From Deroplatys truncata (Eukaryota; Arthropoda; Insecta; Mantodea; Mantidae): DNA of 64,000 nucleotides. The translations under genes were made by a program, and so were the position numbers. The stretch is from contig CM060979.1 in assembly GCA_030765065.1 (NCBI GenBank), positions 13,793,001 through 13,857,000 of the forward strand. Direction: 5' to 3'. The notes beneath the pieces were generated by a model, which ran no database searches, was not told the DNA's origin, and saw only the letters and a list, made by a program, of their open reading frames with translations. The first letter of the stretch is position 1, and the number at the start of each line of letters is the position of its first letter. Shown here piece after piece: positions 1-11,270 of this stretch.

Positions 1-1040
1 TATTGTTTTGGGGTGTAAAGTATGTCAACCTTCCAGATTAGCTTCTTTATTAATCCAAATTGCCTGCCTAATGAAGGGTTAGGAGTGGCCTTATTGGAAA
101 GAAATGCTGTATCACCCCGAATCTCCCAAACTCTATACCATTCAATGACTATGATACTGCCCAATGCAGGCATCTGAAAACAAGTGCAACTCCAGTACCT
201 TACTGGGTATTTCACTCTTGACATACCCCTTTATAAAGGAGCAAACTTCATTACAACCCTTTTGAGCTGTAATCGTTAACACACTTACACCAAAGTTGTC
301 TATTGTAAATCATTTCTTGTGCAGGAATTTCTGGTAATGGGAAATTTTGCATGAAATCAAAACAAATGGCTGCCACATGTTCTTCACTCTTGCATCTTCT
401 TTCAGTTTCATTGATGTTCCTATGAAACGTTTTGCTTCTTCTTTGCTGCATCATTCAGGGGAGGTTTCTTTATTTTGACATTAAGTTGCTCATATGTTCA
501 ATAAGTATTTATTTGAGGCCTTCTAAACTGCTATGAAGTATTTCTCATGGAAACATTTTGCATAGAGCTTGTATATTATTTTGTTGTTTGGGTACTTTTG
601 TTTGAGGAGTGAATGCATTACTTTCAGTGTAAGTCTAGCACCAAGATAGGTTATGACTAGACATTGATTTGTATTCAAATGCATATTTTGGTGTGTGAAA
701 TTATGCTTTGCAATATGTTTTCATATTCTTCTGTGCTTGAATGTAAAGTTTCATACTGTATATAACGGCAAATTTCTGATGTTGCTGCATATTTCATAAT
801 TTTTCCATGCATTGAGCATATAATATAAACATTTAACAGTTTTTCATTTTAAAATTAATATTTAAATACAGTAGTGACAAAATAATAAAGTCCTTACTAT
901 GGGGACACATCCATATAAAGATTCAGAGTAAACCTGAGAGGCCTTCTTTAAAGTATGCAAGAAAAAGCTGCAAATTGTGTGCAGTGTTTTAGAGAGAAAT
1001 CCTGACATTAAAGTTTTGTGTTCCATGGATAAATATCTTC
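1..1040. other. Unannotated AT-rich non-coding DNA
   Basis: I see no coding exon, RNA gene or recognisable repeat here. The longest open frame is a 67-codon minus-strand frame (251-454) with no family resemblance. It lies upstream of the first visible USP32 exon, so it is either intergenic or part of the first intron of that gene. Confidence 0.5.
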
Positions 1041-1357
1041 AAGGTGAAAATGAGTTGTCCTCCGTGGTCTAGGGGTACCATGCTAGCCTCTAGTTCCTGA
1101 GGTGGTGGGTTCAAACCCAGCAGAGGACAATGAATATTTTTGGGTGTGAAAATCTTTAGCATGGCTTCCTTTGGAAGGGAGGTAAAGTTGGTGGTCCCGT
1201 GTCATAGATTTACGGCACATAAAAGAACCTTAAGGCTGATAAAGAGGCCTCTGAGCAAAATTTCCGGTCTTTCATGCCTAATATAGAATGGGGCGCTAAG
1301 CACCATAGTAGTTACAGAGCGTGCATAAATAAAACTCAGTTTATTTAAGGTGAAAAT
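1041..1357 (+). mobile_element. tRNA-derived SINE (family 1) with 11-bp target-site duplication
   Basis: The head (about 1056-1130) resembles a tRNA: a box-A-like segment (gtggtctaggggtacc), an anticodon-arm-like stem GCCTC/GAGGT, and a box B (GGTTCAAACCC) in a TGGG/CCCA stem. A tRNA-unrelated body follows, with an inverted TTCC/GGAA block near 1168, and the element ends in a short GCATAAATAAAACTCA tail. The duplication AAGGTGAAAAT flanks it exactly (1041-1051 and 1347-1357). A second copy lies in opposite orientation at 2609-2899. Pol III promoter boxes are present, but transcription cannot be judged from sequence. Confidence 0.85.
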
Positions 1358-1398
1358 ACAGCACTGCTTCCTGAAAAAAATTTCCCCAGAATTAGTAA

Positions 1399-2373
1399 TG
1401 ATGCAGTAATTTGTATCACAAATTATTTAAATGTAAATAATGATTGTAATATGAATATGCATTTTTATGTGACATTGATTTGAGATGTTTATTGATTGTA
1501 ATTATTGTTGAGAAGTAAGTTTATACTGCCTTACTGAAACTGACAATAATAGCGTGTAATAATGCAGCGAGGGGGTGAGCTGTTTATCATTATTGGAAAC
1601 GAGGAAGTTACGTAATGTTGGCACGTTTTCCTTTAGAATCTTCTGGAACATTGTCCTAGAGCATATGTATTCATAATTGGATATAAAAATAGACGCTAAT
1701 GTTGGCGCGTTTTATTAGCCAATTGCAGCTCAGTTATAATCTTTAGGCATATCGGGGTGTATGAGTATAAAAGAGCTAGGTTAGAGGTAGAGCCCGTCAG
1801 TTCATCAAAATTCTTTGTACACTACACGTCGCATTCCCGTCAGTTCATCGAAAATATTTGTATGATACACGTCGCCTTCAGTCCAGCAGAAATGATACAC
1901 GTCGGCTATCGATTCGCAAGTTACGCATATAAGAGTTATGAAAAATCTCCAGTATGGTAAAGTTAATGATACAAAAGGTTGAAGTACGTGAATTAAAAGT
2001 GATCAGTAAGAAGTTGTTATAACAGTTTCAGTTTGGCGAGTGTCTAGATCAATGTGTAAATGTGATAGTGACTGTTTTCGACAATAAAAGTGTAAAACAA
2101 ATTCCTTCATCAGTGTTCTCTTTGGATAAAAGATTTCCGTTTACACAACCTGTATAAAGAGAAGTGCTCGACCCAAAAAGATCATAGCTAGCCGGAGGAC
2201 AGTGAAACAAAATTAAATAAAATAAAAGTAGCATTCTTTCAAACAAAAACTAATACTGCCGCAAATTGCTAACACCAGATGGAGCTACAAACCTAACAAA
2301 GAATCACGTCACAAAATGGCTTCACCACGTTGAGTAAACACACATACACAAACATTATAAATTTACCATCGCA
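1399..2373 (+). repeat. LTR of a Gypsy-type retrotransposon (family 1, 5' LTR of a truncated element)
   Basis: This 975-bp LTR begins TGATGCAGTAATTTG and ends in CA. It is homologous in reverse to the solo LTR at 38335-39313 and more distantly to the LTR pair at 32933-37419. The shared blocks include the CCTCGCTGCATTATTGC-like segment, the 'gcgccaacattagcgtc' segment and the stretch after it. A primer-binding-site-like sequence follows it, so it is the 5' LTR of an element whose body is missing. Four or more short open frames inside it have no family resemblance and look fortuitous. Confidence 0.75.
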
Positions 2374-2524
2374 AAATTGGCTCCCAAACGTGGGGCAGTT
2401 AAAATTATGTAACCAAACAAAACAAAAGCAGCACAATATAAGATCTTCAAGTTCTAATAATTTACGTAAAAACATATTACGTAAGCATTAAACCGCCGCA
2501 GTAAGAACTTTGAAATTTTGCCCA
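2374..2524 (+). other. Primer-binding site and leader remnant of the LTR element
   Basis: Four bases after the LTR end comes TGGCTCCCAAACGTGGGGC (2378-2396). It is closely similar to the sequence found at the same place in three other LTR copies in this window and starts with the TGG complementary to a tRNA CCA end. About 130 bp of leader follow before similarity changes to a hAT transposase relic. No gag or pol remains. Confidence 0.6.
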
Positions 2525-2608
2525 ATAACATCTGTAGATGTGGAAAGATCCTTCTCAGCATACAAACTGTTAATGTCATAAACTTACACGTGAGCATTGG
2601 AAAAATGA
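2525..2608 (+). pseudogene. hAT transposase C-terminal relic
   Basis: Reading 2525 onward gives I-T-S-V-D-V-E-R-S-F-S-A-Y-K-L-L-M-S and then a stop. The V-E-R-S-F-S-A/x-Y-K block is the hallmark of the hAT-family C-terminal dimerisation region. The stretch ends where a SINE was inserted; the SINE's target duplication (tgagcattg...aaaatga) therefore lies in hAT-derived sequence and the relic may continue at 2900-2990. No N-terminal or catalytic part is visible, so this is a decayed fragment. Confidence 0.6.
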
Positions 2609-2918
2609 AATTGAGTTTTATTTATGGATGCTCTATAATTAATATGGCTCTTAGCCTCCCATTCTATATTGGGCGTGAAAGACAGGAAATGTTGCTCAGA
2701 GGCCTCTTTATCAAACTTGAGGTTCTTTTATGTGCCATAAATCTATGATACGGGACCACTGGCTTTACTTCCCTTCCAAAGGAAGCCATACTAAGGATTT
2801 TTAATGCCCAAAAAAGTCTATCGCCCACTGCTGGATTTGAACACGAAACCTCAGGAACTAGAGGCTAACATGGTACCCCTAGACCATGTAGGATGACCTT
2901 GAGCATTGCAGAAAATGA
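2591..2918 (-). mobile_element. tRNA-derived SINE (family 1), inverted copy
   Basis: This is a reverse-oriented copy of the SINE at 1052-1346. Box B reads on the minus strand near 2840, and the 3' tail (GCATCCATAAATAAAACTCA, minus strand) lies at the left end. The flanks share an imperfect duplication: tgagcattggaaaaatga at 2591-2608 and tgagcattgcagaaaatga at 2900-2918. The box-B region has drifted (ggatttgaacacg on the + strand), so this copy looks older than the first. It lies inside the hAT relic. Confidence 0.8.
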
Positions 2919-3391
2919 TCATTATATGCTGTAAATCAAGTGGCAGTGACTGGAATGATGTCTTAGGAAGAATGTACATTATAAATACCAAAAGGTTAAC
3001 AGTTTTAATTCATGATAAGCGTATATTTTGGAAATTATAGGGCATATTTTAAATATTTTTACAGCAGAAATGTATCCATATTTTAGATATTTTTAGCGTA
3101 TACAAATTCGATGTCTGTAATCTGTCTCAAACAAGAATGACCCTTTTATTGAACATATTGGAGAGAAGACAGAGAAAGTGAGAATGGAATGCTCATAGGT
3201 GCTGATTGGTGGAGGGAAGTTTGTGGATTTTTGTTTTATTTGTTTTCGTACAATAACTGCTGCTAAGTAGTACAGCACTGTAAGTAGTTTTCTAATCACT
3301 TCTCAGTGTGAATTAGTTTTGGCGAGGGAAAATTCTACAAAAGTTTAGATTTATTTCTCTGTATCCTTCACATTAGGGGAAAGTAACATAG
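2919..3391. other. Unannotated non-coding stretch
   Basis: No gene or clear repeat is seen. The first 70 bases may be the decayed tail of the hAT relic interrupted by the SINE. Confidence 0.4.
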
Positions 3392-4123
3392 TACGAGGGC
3401 AGTCCAGAAAGTCCCAGATGTTTTGGCCTATCATGGCGATGAGTAGGTCTAGAGCCGCCATCTTGGTGTCAGAACGTTCCTACATTCAGTACGCATCCAG
3501 CTGTGGTAGTGTGAGGACTGTGCCTCCCTTACTGTGCTCTCTGTGAGTTGTTAAAATGTGTGCTGCAGTAGAAAACCCCACCACTTGTGAAGTGCGGTTG
3601 GCTAAAAAGAACAAACCAATTGAAATTTATCGTCAACTTTGTGATGTTTACGGGCAGGGAATAATGAGTGGAAGCCGAGTCAGGCAATGGTGCGTTGATT
3701 TTAAAAATGGCCGTACCAATGTTCACGACGAGGATCGCAGTGGTAGGCCTAGCCTTATGACTGATGAACTGTCAGTGCAAATCAATGACAAAATTCATGA
3801 AAATCGTCGTTTCACGATTACAGAACTTTCGGAACATTTTCCCCAAATTTCACGGAGTTTGGTGCATCAAATTGATGCTTTGATACTGACGCTGAACTGC
3901 ATGCTGGTGTAAACCAGTGGTTGAAGTCGCAGGCGGCAGATTTCTACAGAGAGGGTATTGAAAAACTTGTGCCACGGTATGATAAATGCCTCAATTTGAA
4001 TGGTGATTATGTAGAAAAATAGCTTAAGAGTGTACCTTTCAAATGTAGATAATAAACGTTGATATTTCCATTTTGTTAATTGTTTATTTCAAAACGTCTG
4101 GGACTTTCTGGATTACCCTCGTA
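3392..4123 (+). mobile_element. Internally deleted mariner element with TIRs and TA duplication
   Basis: The ends are inverted repeats: 3394 reads CGAGGGCAGTCCAGAAAGTC and the right end reads, in reverse complement, CGAGGGTAATCCAGAAAGTC. TA dinucleotides flank both sides (3392-3393 and 4122-4123). The element is 728 bp, against about 1.3 kb for an intact mariner, and keeps only the two ends of the transposase gene. Confidence 0.92.
3556..4022 (+). pseudogene. Mariner transposase, central catalytic part deleted
   Basis: The frame starts at ATG 3556 and encodes the N-terminal helix-turn-helix part of a mariner transposase: residues about 1-100 include R-Q-W-C-V-D-F-K-N-G-R-T and D-R-S-G-R-P-S. 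Near 3870 the frame breaks at a deletion junction. The sequence then resumes in another frame with the family's C-terminus (N-Q-W-L-K-S-Q-A-A-D-F-Y-R-E-G-I-E-K-L-V-P-R-Y-D-K-C), ending at TAG 4020-4022. The D-D34D catalytic core between them is missing, so the protein cannot be active. The element could only have moved with a transposase made elsewhere. Confidence 0.9.
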
Positions 4124-6754
4124 GTTACATTATAACACTTACCAAAGTAATTAGTTATGCAATAATGGTTACCAAAGTAATAAAAACTACTAGTTATTGC
4201 ATTAATGGTTATTAAGGAATGAGATAGTTACTGAGGCTGGTTGACATAATTCACTGCACTGCATTGGTATCTCTTATCAGGGACTAGTTACCTCAGTATT
4301 CATTTACAACTTGAGTCATCCTCGCACGGAATTGCAAGTACATATTTGCTTATTATAGCTTGTTGCTTATTGCTTCGAATATAGGTCAGGTCACAGATGA
4401 CAGGTCAGTCATCACTCAGGAAGCAAAGCTGCATGCATTGCATTAAGTTGATTCACATATGAGTATAGGTGCACGAGTTTTGTACATTGTGAATAGGTGG
4501 GTATGAATAAACAATTAATGCTGTTCAGTAGCAAAATATGCACTGGCATTAAGCTCAAACAATATCGTTCACATTGAAACTTAGTTACATCTAACCATTT
4601 ATGTAAATTAACTGTTAACATAATCATGAAAACAAATAACTTAATCGTTACATCTAACCGTTAATGCACTGTAACTGCGGCAGTTGTAACTATTACTTAA
4701 AAATAATTGTTTGTCACATCCTTGCTGCACATACATCACAGATGTCAGATGTGTTCTAGGCTGGTAATCTGAAAGGAATGCTGACAACAGATATACATTA
4801 ACATAGGGAGCTAGATTAAACCAAAGACAGGCGCAGTTCTACACTATGAACTTATTATTGTTAAATAATATGCAGCCTAAGTTTGTATTACTAATGAAAC
4901 AGTTGTAAAATAATTTCTAATACGTACAACTCTCTCGGAACAAATTAGGTCTTGTGGTGAATGCTGATTCAGATGTTATTGTTTATCTTTTGGAGTCGTT
5001 TCTGATATTTAAGACTGTATTTTCTACACCTTTTGCATACTTTGCAAGCCGAGAACACTTTATGCAATTCAAAAGCAGTCAGCTTATCTTCATAGAGCAG
5101 GCATGTCAATTTGCTGAAATAAAACACAGTCGAGGCAAATCATTGCGCATTGTTTTGTGATGCTTAAGAAAGAAACCCCGAAGTGTAACCTTATGCTACT
5201 ACATGCTAATAGTAATTCTTAACACACATATTTAATATGTTATTGGCAAAGTCTTGATTTATGTCCAAGAAGTTACCATTGCTATAGCTAATGTTGCAAA
5301 ACTTATCTGCACACTTGTACGACAAACACGTGGTGGGTTGATCCTCCTTGTTGTTTAAACAGGATCGTTCTTGTCTGGGATAGAGTGTAGTTATGGCTCT
5401 TCCTCCATAATGTGCTTCTTTGGTATGAAACAAGATATGATTATGAATTTTAAGCAGTTCTTCCCCTGAGAAAGCTTCTGGATTTGAAGCTGTAGTTCTC
5501 TGATCATTTGGTAGCTTTCCAGCCATCAGGAGTTTGCAAAGTCATTCATCATGTTTCTTTGTTGTCCCATGCAAACATAAATGCAGGTTTACAAACTTTT
5601 CTACAAGCATCATTTTGTGACAGTTGATTTGGCAGGAAGCAGAGAAAGGAAGAAATCAGAAACAGAAGAAAGGCAACATGCAATATTCTGCTAAAGGTGT
5701 GACAAGGACTTGTAACGCTTTCCAAAATGATCAAAATTGGCCAAGGCAAGAAGCACACTTACATACATTGGACCTGACTCCTCCCACAGAATGATACATC
5801 CTATGTTATAAATGCCCATACTACCACTATCTCACTTTCAATAAGAATGTGTGACTTTTTCCAATTCCTGATTCAAATATTTTAATGGTGATTCATTTAA
5901 TTATCCCTTATGAGTCCAAGTGCTCACATCATGTCCCTAACTTCTAAGGTTTTTTGTGTTATGCAGAGTTATTCTTCCTTAATTATTTTGTTTTCCTAAT
6001 GCAAAATTTAATACAAGTTGTCCAAAAAGTTAGTTTACAAAGCTCAAGAATGATAGAACAAGTAAATACAAACATTTTTGTGACAAAACTGTAACAGCTG
6101 CACCATTTTTCTTCTAGATGGCCTTAAAGAATAGATCACTTGATCTGTGTAATGCTACAAATGATAAAAGAAGTGTAAAATAACATATTTATACTGTTTA
6201 AAAAAAATTATCAGACTCGGCATTTAGACACGTGTTTATAAACATTATTACAAATTGAATGCGTACACAATGTAAACAAATATTGTTTACAGAGGTTTTT
6301 CAGACTGCCTTCCTTTTAGCTGAATGCACAATTGATTTCTGCTTACTACTGACCAGTGCACTAAGTGTGCCAGTTGTGAAAGCTGCAAAAATTATTTGGC
6401 AAATTCAATTTTGAAAATTGGTACATCTTTTGCTTCTCCAATGAGATGGGAAATCTTGGTTATGATGCATTCTTCCTCTAGCACACCAATAAGATGCCAT
6501 CAGGTTCTTATTTCCTTTGTCCAAAATACAGCATTGTAACAGATGTTCCTCGCCCATTACTTAATTCAGATCGTTGAACAGTGTGCAATTGTCAGAATTT
6601 AAAATGTTTAATGTACTAAGTGTTTTGGTAGGCAGTATGTCCTGTTTCCATTCTAAAAGTAGCAATTGCCTGATTCCTTATGTTATATACATTTTTGTCA
6701 CATTATTTTGTAATGGTTTACCAGTGTTTCCCTTCAAGTACTTTTAGTTGCTGG
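4124..6754. other. 2.6 kb with no recognised gene or repeat
   Basis: I find no family resemblance across this stretch. Two adjacent minus-strand open frames are present, 5206-5526 (106 codons, cysteine-containing) and 5549-5758 (69 codons), but neither has recognisable domains, a convincing start context or homology to the other repeats here. They may be chance frames or relics of an unrecognised element. Confidence 0.4.
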
Positions 6755-7621
6755 TGTGTGTTGCAGTAATTGGCTCGTGTTATCTTATTTGCTGGGCGCC
6801 TGTTATTGTTTTATTATTTTAAAATTTGGGTGCTTTGTCCTCTGGCTAGCTATTATTACTCAGTCGAGCAAATATTTCTGAGCAGGGCATGTAAATGGAA
6901 AGGAGTTGTTACTAAAAGATAACACCGATAAAAGAATTTATTTTCACACTTTTATTGCCGTCACAATTAATAGTTCACATCTTTAATCTTTATACACGCC
7001 TGACTGAAACTGTTATATTTCCGAATGTAATTACTGTCGTATGAGTTGCCACGTACTTCACATTTTGTAACTAACTTTACAATGCGAGAGATTCTTCCAA
7101 ACTGTATGATGTGCACTTCACGATAGATTCTTCAAGACTGTGTGATGTGTACCTCGTGACTGATTCCATAGAACTGCGTGATGTGTACCTCGTAAATGAT
7201 TCTTTAGAACTGCGTGAAACATGCTTATAGCTCAAGAATATATACTCCTTCACCTCGAAATGCCTAAACATTATAATAGAGCTACTATTGGTTACCAAAT
7301 CGCGCCAACATTAGCATCTGTTTTGTCAGCCAATCACAATTACTAACACATATGCTCAAGGGAAGATATTCCCTCCATTTCTAAAGAAAGGCACGCTACC
7401 CTGACGTCATTTGTTTGTCTCTTCTTAGTGATAAACAACTCACCCCATCGGTTCATTGTTACCCACTTCTATTATCAGTTTCAGTGAGGCCCTGTAAACT
7501 TATTTCCTAACAATGCTTATGGCTAACAAACATCTAAAATCTTTGTCATACAATAATGTTAATTTACACTACAATCACTCTGGCATTCACAATGTTGTGA
7601 TATAAAATACTGCCTCATGTG
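6755..7621 (-). repeat. Probable solo LTR (divergent Gypsy-type family)
   Basis: The interval 6759-7617 starts TG, ends TACTGCCTCA and is flanked by TGTG on both sides (6755-6758 and 7618-7621), a 4-bp duplication as Gypsy elements make. Its interior matches the other LTRs in order: the 'ctagctattattactc.gtcga' block, 'ataacaccgataaaagaattt', 'gactgaaactgtta', the repeated 'ttct...gaactgcgtga' motif and 'caccccatcg'. There is no primer-binding site at its left edge, consistent with LTR-LTR recombination. The exact left end is less certain than the right. Confidence 0.6.
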
Positions 7622-7711
7622 TAATAAATGTGGAATCATATAAGGATTTTATAATCCTTTTTACTGATATCATTGCTAGTCTGTTGTTTTTTAATATCCT
7701 TGTTGCTTTTC

Positions 7712-7775
7712 TTTTTCTTTCTTTCTTTCTTTCTTTCTTTCGTTTGTTCATTCCTTCCGTCTGTCCTTCCTTCTT
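7712..7775. repeat. Pyrimidine-rich (TTTC)n microsatellite
   Basis: A run of CTTT/TTTC tetranucleotides with later CTTC variants. The open frames read through it on both strands are low-complexity artefacts. Confidence 0.85.
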
Positions 7776-7989
7776 TCTTAGAATTTGCCAATTTATTCAT
7801 TTTCCAGGAGTCTAAGAAAAACTGGTACACACACCAGTACAGAAAAAATATAACAGCACGCTATATGATGTACCTAATGAATAAACAGTGCATGTCATAC
7901 ACAGCATGCAATTAAAACTATTGAATTGAATTTATTTCCAACTAAATACAGTCTCATAACTATGACTACATAATGTACAACCTCTAACA

Positions 7990-8659
7990 CAGTGCCTTCG
8001 TTTTATGCCAAGGCCACAACCGCCTTATATATGTATCAGCCGAGACGGCAGTGATCTCTGTATTATGCCACTGTGCAGAAATGGCACAGTACATGTCAAG
8101 GGTATGTTTATCAGCTGTGTGTTGTGCATGGTTTCCTTAGGAATGTTATTCTCTTATTAGTCCACCGAAATGCCTGCCAACAAATTCACGCTTGAACAGT
8201 GCATTTTTATGTACGATACATACGTGAAAACTAAATCGTGTAGACAGGTGTGTAAACAATTTCAGCAGCAATTTCCTGGTCATCCAGTTCCGGGTAGAGA
8301 CACTGTGAGATGATTGGTCAATAAATTTAGAACAACACGATCGCTAAACACTAAAAAATAAAGTTTATAGGAACAGTACCTATACCATAGAGAACTTAAG
8401 GACAGTATAAAAGCAGAAGTTAAAAACATTACACAAGAAGAACTTATGCATGTGAATGGTAATTTATTCCAATGATGTCAAGAATGTCTTCGTGCAGATG
8501 GACACCACTTTATAACAGATTAGTGCTCATTACATATATGTTACTAACACCCGTGAGTAAGTAAGGCGGGAGTTATGGAGCGGAAAACCCTGCAGTGAGT
8601 AGACTGTGTGCGGAGCACGCATTTGCGTGATCCACAGCCTTAAAACGAAGAAGGCACTG
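7990..8659 (+). mobile_element. Deleted Tc1/mariner-like element with transposase N-terminus relic
   Basis: The inverted ends are CAGTGCCTTCGTTTTATGCC on the left and, in reverse complement, CAGTGCCTTCTTCGTTTTAA on the right. A TA follows the right end, but no TA abuts the left. Inside, from ATG 8170, is a decayed helix-turn-helix start (M-P-A-N-K-F-T-L-E-Q-C-I-F-M-Y-D-T-Y-V-K-T-K-S). It runs, via stops, directly into a short C-terminal tail near 8475-8525. The catalytic part is deleted. Confidence 0.7.
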
Positions 8660-8819
8660 TACAAATTATTGTTCTCACTAAAAATAGAAGTAAAAATATT
8701 CTTATCTGCTCACAATATTGTCTTTATAAAGTCGCTTGCCTGAATATATTTAGTCCCAATGCACACAACTGCAGGTTATTTGTGTATTGGCTACCATCAC
8801 AATTATGTTACGTTTCCAT

Positions 8820-10582
8820 CCCTATTTATATTTAACCATGCTATTGTTCTTCTAATATTCCCCATCTTCACACTCCCTCTTTAGCATTCCTGTCCATTTC
8901 TCTCTCGCTTTACCTAAATACTTTCCTGTATTCTTTTCTCCTTTTACAGTGAACATTTTAGTAATTAAAATTTCCCCATATGAATTATTCCACTTTTGTT
9001 GACATGCCTTTGTTTGATTGCACTGTATTATACAATGTAAAGCTATGTTTACTTCTCCACACATTGGACATTTTGATAAACCTTCATGTCTTTAAATTCA
9101 TGACTCCAGTTCTTGCCCATGCAAACCCTTCTCTACCTACTTCACCACAAATCTCTATGTATTTTTCCCTGTTCCATACTGTTTTTATTTCACTATAGAG
9201 TGTCAAAGGGCCATTTTCTCTCATACCACCAAATATTTCTTGTCTCTCAATATCCTTACTTCTTTCCAGAACCCTTTATTTTGATACTCCCTATTAATCC
9301 ACGACTCTCCCATCTCTATCTGTTGGTTAACTTGCTGAATTTTGAGTAACCGTGATCCTTTCCACTTATATTTCTCTTGGATACAAAGCGCATTCTTTAA
9401 TGTCACTGACCTCTAGTGTGAGAATTCTATACAGGATGTATCATAATTTATAGTGCAAACTGAAACAGTTGAAAGTATATGATAATAGAAGCAAAAAAGT
9501 TCCAGTACATGAGTCCACAAACAAGCCATCTGCGAGATTTATTATTGCAAATGTGTGGTTTTGAGCCGCCACTGATGTGAATTGCTTGAGGATGTTCCCC
9601 TTGAGCAGTGTCGGAGTATGTGATGCATGCATGATGGAGCACTGACACATTTTGCTGCTACTGTAAGAAGTAGGAGATATTGGAGATATGGTCCAAGATG
9701 GATAGGTCGAGGAGGGCCTGTACCTTGGCCTCCATGATCACTTGATCTCAATCCTTTGGATTTTTCTGTATGGGGCCAACTCAAAAGTGTAGTGCACAGC
9801 ACTCCCGTTGATATCGTTGAAGTACTGGAGCAGAGAATTGTACATGCTTGTCAAGAATTCCGAGATGATCCGGGGGGGGGGTGTTTGAAAGAATTGGAAA
9901 TTCACTGCAGATACGAGTGCAGCATTGGCAAGGACAACACTTTGAACACCCGCTTTAACAGGAAGGAGTGTACAGTATTAATAATATGTAACACACTAAA
10001 GTAGAATTGTATTCCTAGTTAAGCTATGAGTGAATTTTGAGGCAATTTAAAGTGGCAATTATTAAACGAAAAGTCGTCCTTTGCAAATTCATTTGTACTA
10101 ATTAGGACAATGTTGCTTAATGAATTTAGTGGTGGCTTGTAATCAGACATTTGCAATTATCTCGCACATGGCTCATTTGCGAACCCATGTTTACTGAAAC
10201 GTTTTTGCTTCTAGTATCGTATACTTCCAACCATTTCAGTCTGCGCTATTAATTATGTTACACCCTGTATAGGTATTTTATAATTCTTGTAATAATTTTG
10301 TTCTTGCTGGAGTACCTACCTAGCTCTAACTGTGCTACCCCATTCGATGATGCTGTTGGTAAACCCAAAACTTGTTTACAATAACCTCTGTTGGTTTTAT
10401 CTACATCTTTCCAAGCACCATCTGTGTCCCATATTTCTATCCTGTATAACATTCTGGCCTCAATTGTAGCTGTGAAGATTCTTTCTAACCAATTAACTTT
10501 TATATGTGGTATTTTCCCTAAGCATGCTCTTAGAACACTCACGGCTGTTTTTCCTTTGGCTCTTGCCACTTTTGCTTTCAAA
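8820..10582 (-). mobile_element. LINE fragment (3' half), split by a Tc1/mariner insertion
   Basis: Minus-strand sequence from 10581 down to 10268 encodes the post-RT region of a non-LTR retrotransposon: K-A-K-V-A-R-A-K-G-K-T-A, then E-A-R-M-L-Y-x-I-E-I-W and A-Q-L-E-L-G-R. After the inserted element at 9432-10267 the same protein resumes (9406-9221 and 9064-8852), with a C-terminal Cys/His region (M-C-G-E-V...H-C-I-I-Q-C). The homologous family occurs at 46871-48486 and 39750-40440. The frame has stops, the 5' two-thirds are missing, and I could not find target duplications. Confidence 0.75.
9430..10269 (+). mobile_element. Deleted Tc1/mariner-superfamily element with ~70-bp TIRs
   Basis: It spans 9432-10267 between TA dinucleotides. 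The long inverted repeats pair 'acaggatgtatcataattta' on the left with the reverse complement 'acagggtgtaacataattaa' on the right, and the match continues for about 70 bp. From about 9649 the + strand encodes the C-terminal third of a DDE transposase: G-P-R-W-I-G-R-G-G-P-V-P-W-P-P, a stop, then L-D-L-N-P-L-D-F-S-V-W-G. It closes with a tail after 9756 that contains a nine-G homopolymer. The N-terminal two-thirds are deleted. The element sits inside a LINE. Confidence 0.85.
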
Positions 10583-10658
10583 AATTCTATATCGAGATTT
10601 CACTGGAAATACATGTTTTGAGACCCCCTGAATAAAAAAAAAGCATTTTTAGAAAAAG

Positions 10659-10699
<41 letters not shown>

Positions 10700-11214
10700 T
10701 GTCTGTCTCTCTCTCCTAACTCAAAAATGAAAAGTCGGATAAATGGCAAACTTGGTATTTAGGTTCAGTATCTTTCAAAGATGTGAGACAAAGATTTTAA
10801 AGAAAATCCCCCACCCCAGACTACCCTTTGCATAGAACATTTTTCAAAAATTTTGATTTTCTCAAAAATGGCTGTAACGATTATGATTAAAATATCATAT
10901 TTTAAGATATTTTCATGACAAATGAAATGTATATCTTGAATTTTCTGGGAATGTCCGCAAAAGTCCTCTTCATTCTGATTAGGTTTGTTCCAACACACGG
11001 TTCTGAACGGGTTCGGAACTAATCCCAACACATGCTAATGCACATGCGCCAGTCCGGTACGCTCACAGAACTAATTCGGAATTTTGTGTGGTTGGAACAA
11101 TACTTGAACCGTTCGCGTTCTGTCACGGCCTTCTTCGTTGCACGGTCAATCAGAAGACGATCAAATATCTACGTTTACAGCGTTGATGAATGAAATCAAA
11201 CTCCGCCGATGTAC

Positions 11215-11270
<56 letters not shown>

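Noticed and set aside
1056..1130. Candidate tRNA gene
   Set aside because: Box A and B are present, but the anticodon loop appears to be eight bases, a non-tRNA body follows, and the whole unit has target duplications and a second copy. It is a SINE head.
7630..7915. Open frames across the TTTC tract
   Set aside because: Low-complexity Phe/Leu/Ser or Lys/Arg translation of a microsatellite on both strands.
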